This document shows positions 62,400-64,000 of a DNA stretch of 64,000 nt, in pieces; the stretch's first letter is position 1, and the number at the start of each line of letters is the position of its first letter. The notes under the pieces are model-generated. The model searched no databases. It was not told the DNA's origin and saw only the letters and a program-made list of their open reading frames with translations. The position numbers and the translations under genes are program-made. Source of the stretch: Enterococcus quebecensis (lineage in GTDB: Bacteria; Bacillota; Bacilli; Lactobacillales; Enterococcaceae); NCBI RefSeq assembly GCF_001730365.1, contig NZ_MIKB01000013.1:124001-188000 (forward strand), read 5' to 3'.

Positions 62400-63545
62400 T
62401 TATTTTCCTCCTCGCACAAAGACTTCTTGTATTGCTTTTGAACTGACGCCTAATGGAAATTCTGCACCTAGTTGGATAAGGGCACGTTCAATAGCTCCAA
62501 AAACTGCATATAGATCCAATTCATCGATATAGCCGATATGACCTACTCGAATCATCTTTCCTTTAAAAATACCTTGCCCTCCCGTAATTGACAAGTTAAA
62601 CTCTGTTTCAAGTTGTGAAAGTAGCTTTTGTGTATCAATTCCTTCTGGGGCCAGGGCTGAAGTCACAGCATTACTTCGATAAATTGGTTTATCGACAAAT
62701 AAAATAAAACCTAATGCATTTAATGCTCGCTGAGCTGCTAAAGCAATCTGCTTTTGTTGAACTAGCAAAGTACCACTTCCGATATCTTCAATCATAGACA
62801 AAGACTCCTCCAATGACAGTAGTAACGATACGCTAGCACTTGCGGAGGCGAATGGAAAGAACTGTTTCAATCTTGTAAACGAAAAATAATAAGCTGAAGA
62901 ATTCGTTTGATCAATTTTTGACCATGCTTTATCCGAAATACCTACAAAAGTCAATCCTGGCGCCATCATGAAACCTTTATGAGATGCTGCAATAACAATA
63001 TCCAGTCCCCATTCATCCATTAATAACTCATTGACAATCAAACCACTTATAGCATCGACAACGACTAAAACCTCTGTCTTCTTAAACAGTGCAGCAATTT
63101 CTTTAACAGGATTGATCATTCCCGTAGATGTCTCACTAAAAACAACAAATACACCTTTCAAATCAGGATTTTCTTTATATATTTCTGCAACTTCAGCTAG
63201 AGAAAATTCTGCTCCCCATTCCTTTTCATAAACAAGTGTATTCAAAGCATTGTGTTCACAAATTGTACGGAAACGTTCACCAAAATAGCCATTAGACAGA
63301 ACCAAAACCTTATCATTTTTGTCAAAAGAATTCGTGACACTAGCTTCCATACCTCCTGTTCCTGAACATGAAATAGTATACACATCATTTTTTGTTTGAA
63401 AAATATTTTTTAATTTAGGATTTATCCGTTCCATCAACTCTTTCATATGTGAAGCGCGATGATGGATTAAATCTCTTGCACCAGCTAGACGAATATTACT
63501 TGGAGACGAGGTAGGTCCTGGCGTTGCCATTCTATATTTATACAT
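62400..63545 (-). CDS. Class V PLP aminotransferase (alanine-glyoxylate / serine-pyruvate type)
   Basis: PLP-dependent aminotransferase of 381 residues. Signatures are RMATPGPTSSP at the N-terminus, SCSGTGGMEA, the PLP Asp in VVVDAISGL, the PLP Lys in ASHKGFMMAP and the terminal IRVGHIGYI. It resembles alanine-glyoxylate and 2-aminoethylphosphonate-type enzymes that act on small keto acids or aldehydes. Second gene of the operon, 39 bases after the YjbQ-like gene. It probably makes an amino acid for the two ATP-grasp ligases; the substrate is unknown. Confidence 0.92.
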   Translation of the reverse strand: MYKYRMATPGPTSSPSNIRLAGARDLIHHRASHMKELMERINPKLKNIFQTKNDVYTISCSGTGGMEASVTNSFDKNDKVLVLSNGYFGERFRTICEHNALNTLVYEKEWGAEFSLAEVAEIYKENPDLKGVFVVFSETSTGMINPVKEIAALFKKTEVLVVVDAISGLIVNELLMDEWGLDIVIAASHKGFMMAPGLTFVGISDKAWSKIDQTNSSAYYFSFTRLKQFFPFASASASVSLLLSLEESLSMIEDIGSGTLLVQQKQIALAAQRALNALGFILFVDKPIYRSNAVTSALAPEGIDTQKLLSQLETEFNLSITGGQGIFKGKMIRVGHIGYIDELDLYAVFGAIERALIQLGAEFPLGVSSKAIQEVFVRGGK

Positions 63546-63584
63546 ATCTTCTTCCTTTCTTCCAGAGACACCATATAGTTTACA

Positions 63585-63986
63585 TCAATAATTTAGATAA
63601 ATTTCTCGTTGTGAGGTTCTTAAATCAAAATCAAAAAATACCAACCGATGCTTTTCAGGTAAAATGAGTTTTCTGTTCATATAAGCTAAGGATTGACTGT
63701 TGCCCAACAAAATATTTTTTATGTGAGCCATTCCATTAGGATCTCTTGTCAACTCAAAATGATTATCTTTGGTCCCAGAAGGGTATAATTTTTCTAAAAA
63801 GAAAAGCAAATCCTTTATAACACCCTTTTCAAATCGCATAGTAACTAGAGCTGTTGTACTTCCTTTAGCACATATTGAAACCATGCCATCTTTTTCTACA
63901 CTTTGCATTAAATGCTCATTAACCATAGATGTAATATCCTGATAAAATTCAAATCCTTCTGAAAAAACTGAGATTTGTTTTAACAT
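63585..63986 (-). CDS. YjbQ / UPF0047-like protein
   Basis: Protein of 133 residues resembling the YjbQ family, which has weak thiamine-phosphate-synthase-like activity. Family-like segments are MAHIKNILLGNSQSLAYMN, then KLILPEKHRLVFFDFD with the C-terminal R-x(5)-YL. The family's usual HTTA is replaced by KGSTTAL, so the first conserved His is missing although the His of AHIKN is kept. The ribosome site GGCGGAAT lies before the ATG. It is the first gene of the operon within the window; its promoter must lie beyond or at the window edge. Confidence 0.72.
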   Translation of the reverse strand: MLKQISVFSEGFEFYQDITSMVNEHLMQSVEKDGMVSICAKGSTTALVTMRFEKGVIKDLLFFLEKLYPSGTKDNHFELTRDPNGMAHIKNILLGNSQSLAYMNRKLILPEKHRLVFFDFDLRTSQREIYLNY

Positions 63987-64000
63987 AATAATTCCGCCTT

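Noticed and set aside
59073-63986. Ter-linked nucleoside-like metabolite cluster (TerY/ATP-grasp/PRTase type) together with the TerB operon
   Set aside because: No phosphoribosyltransferase, TerD/TerC or TerY proteins are present, and a bidirectional terminator separates the two operons; the ATP-grasp operon is therefore treated as separate.

Overview
The window reads as a chromosomal segment of a low-GC Gram-positive coccus, most likely an Enterococcus. The evidence is the WalRK pair, the Asp23/Gls24-AmaP stress operon, the asd-dapA-rnjB block, luxS, ThiT, a WxL/LPXTG cell-surface cluster next to Mga-type regulators, and strong AGGAGG-type ribosome sites throughout. An alpha-keto-acid decarboxylase and a meso-diaminopimelate dehydrogenase suggest a less-studied species rather than E. 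faecalis or E. faecium, but no species can be fixed from the sequence alone.

Region 1 (1-33.9 kb) is mostly core. It holds walK (cut by the window edge) and walR, an S66 peptidase, a MerR regulator divergent from an SDR enzyme, an aquaporin, a DUF1836-DegV operon, and the yutD-HAD-DUF1461 operon. Further on are a 5'-nucleotidase, ogt, the Gls24 envelope-stress operon, an AI-2E family permease, rnjB-dapA-asd, a keto-acid decarboxylase and luxS. These are followed by an MFS exporter with an elaborate leader, thiT under a TPP riboswitch, ddh, a PAP2 phosphatase under an M-box magnesium riboswitch, and a MarR-controlled heterodimeric ABC exporter. asd, dapA and ddh together cover most of a short dehydrogenase route towards lysine/DAP.

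Region 2 (34-49.6 kb) is an accessory cell-surface region. Two lysin genes have different catalytic domains but share a nearly identical 869-bp wall-binding module. Next comes about 1 kb of gene remnants derived from neighbouring genes. A WxL cluster follows: a 1.6-kresidue repeat adhesin, a membrane-anchored accessory protein, a WxL protein, a small LPXTG protein and a secreted two-repeat protein. Two divergent paralogous Mga/AtxA-like regulators presumably control this cluster.

Region 3 (49.6-64 kb) is a second accessory block. One operon encodes a membrane-anchored TerB-domain protein, a BrxD-type ATPase and an Lhr-like helicase. It is divergent from a DEDD exonuclease fused to a BRCT domain, and it is followed by a lipoprotein and a calcineurin-like phosphoesterase. 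This looks like a DNA-processing or phage-defence module without the rest of BREX. Beyond it lies a tight six-gene operon (YjbQ-like protein, class V aminotransferase, glutaredoxin, phosphoesterase, two ATP-grasp ligases) that looks like a small-molecule biosynthesis cluster of unknown product.

The most notable observations are a three-mini-ORF leader before the MFS exporter, an M-box before a PAP2 phosphatase, the TerB/BrxD/helicase operon, the double ATP-grasp operon, the lysin duplication, and a 5' leader-like repeat placed at the same distance before dapA and the AI-2E gene. No tRNA, rRNA, CRISPR array, transposase or integrase was seen.
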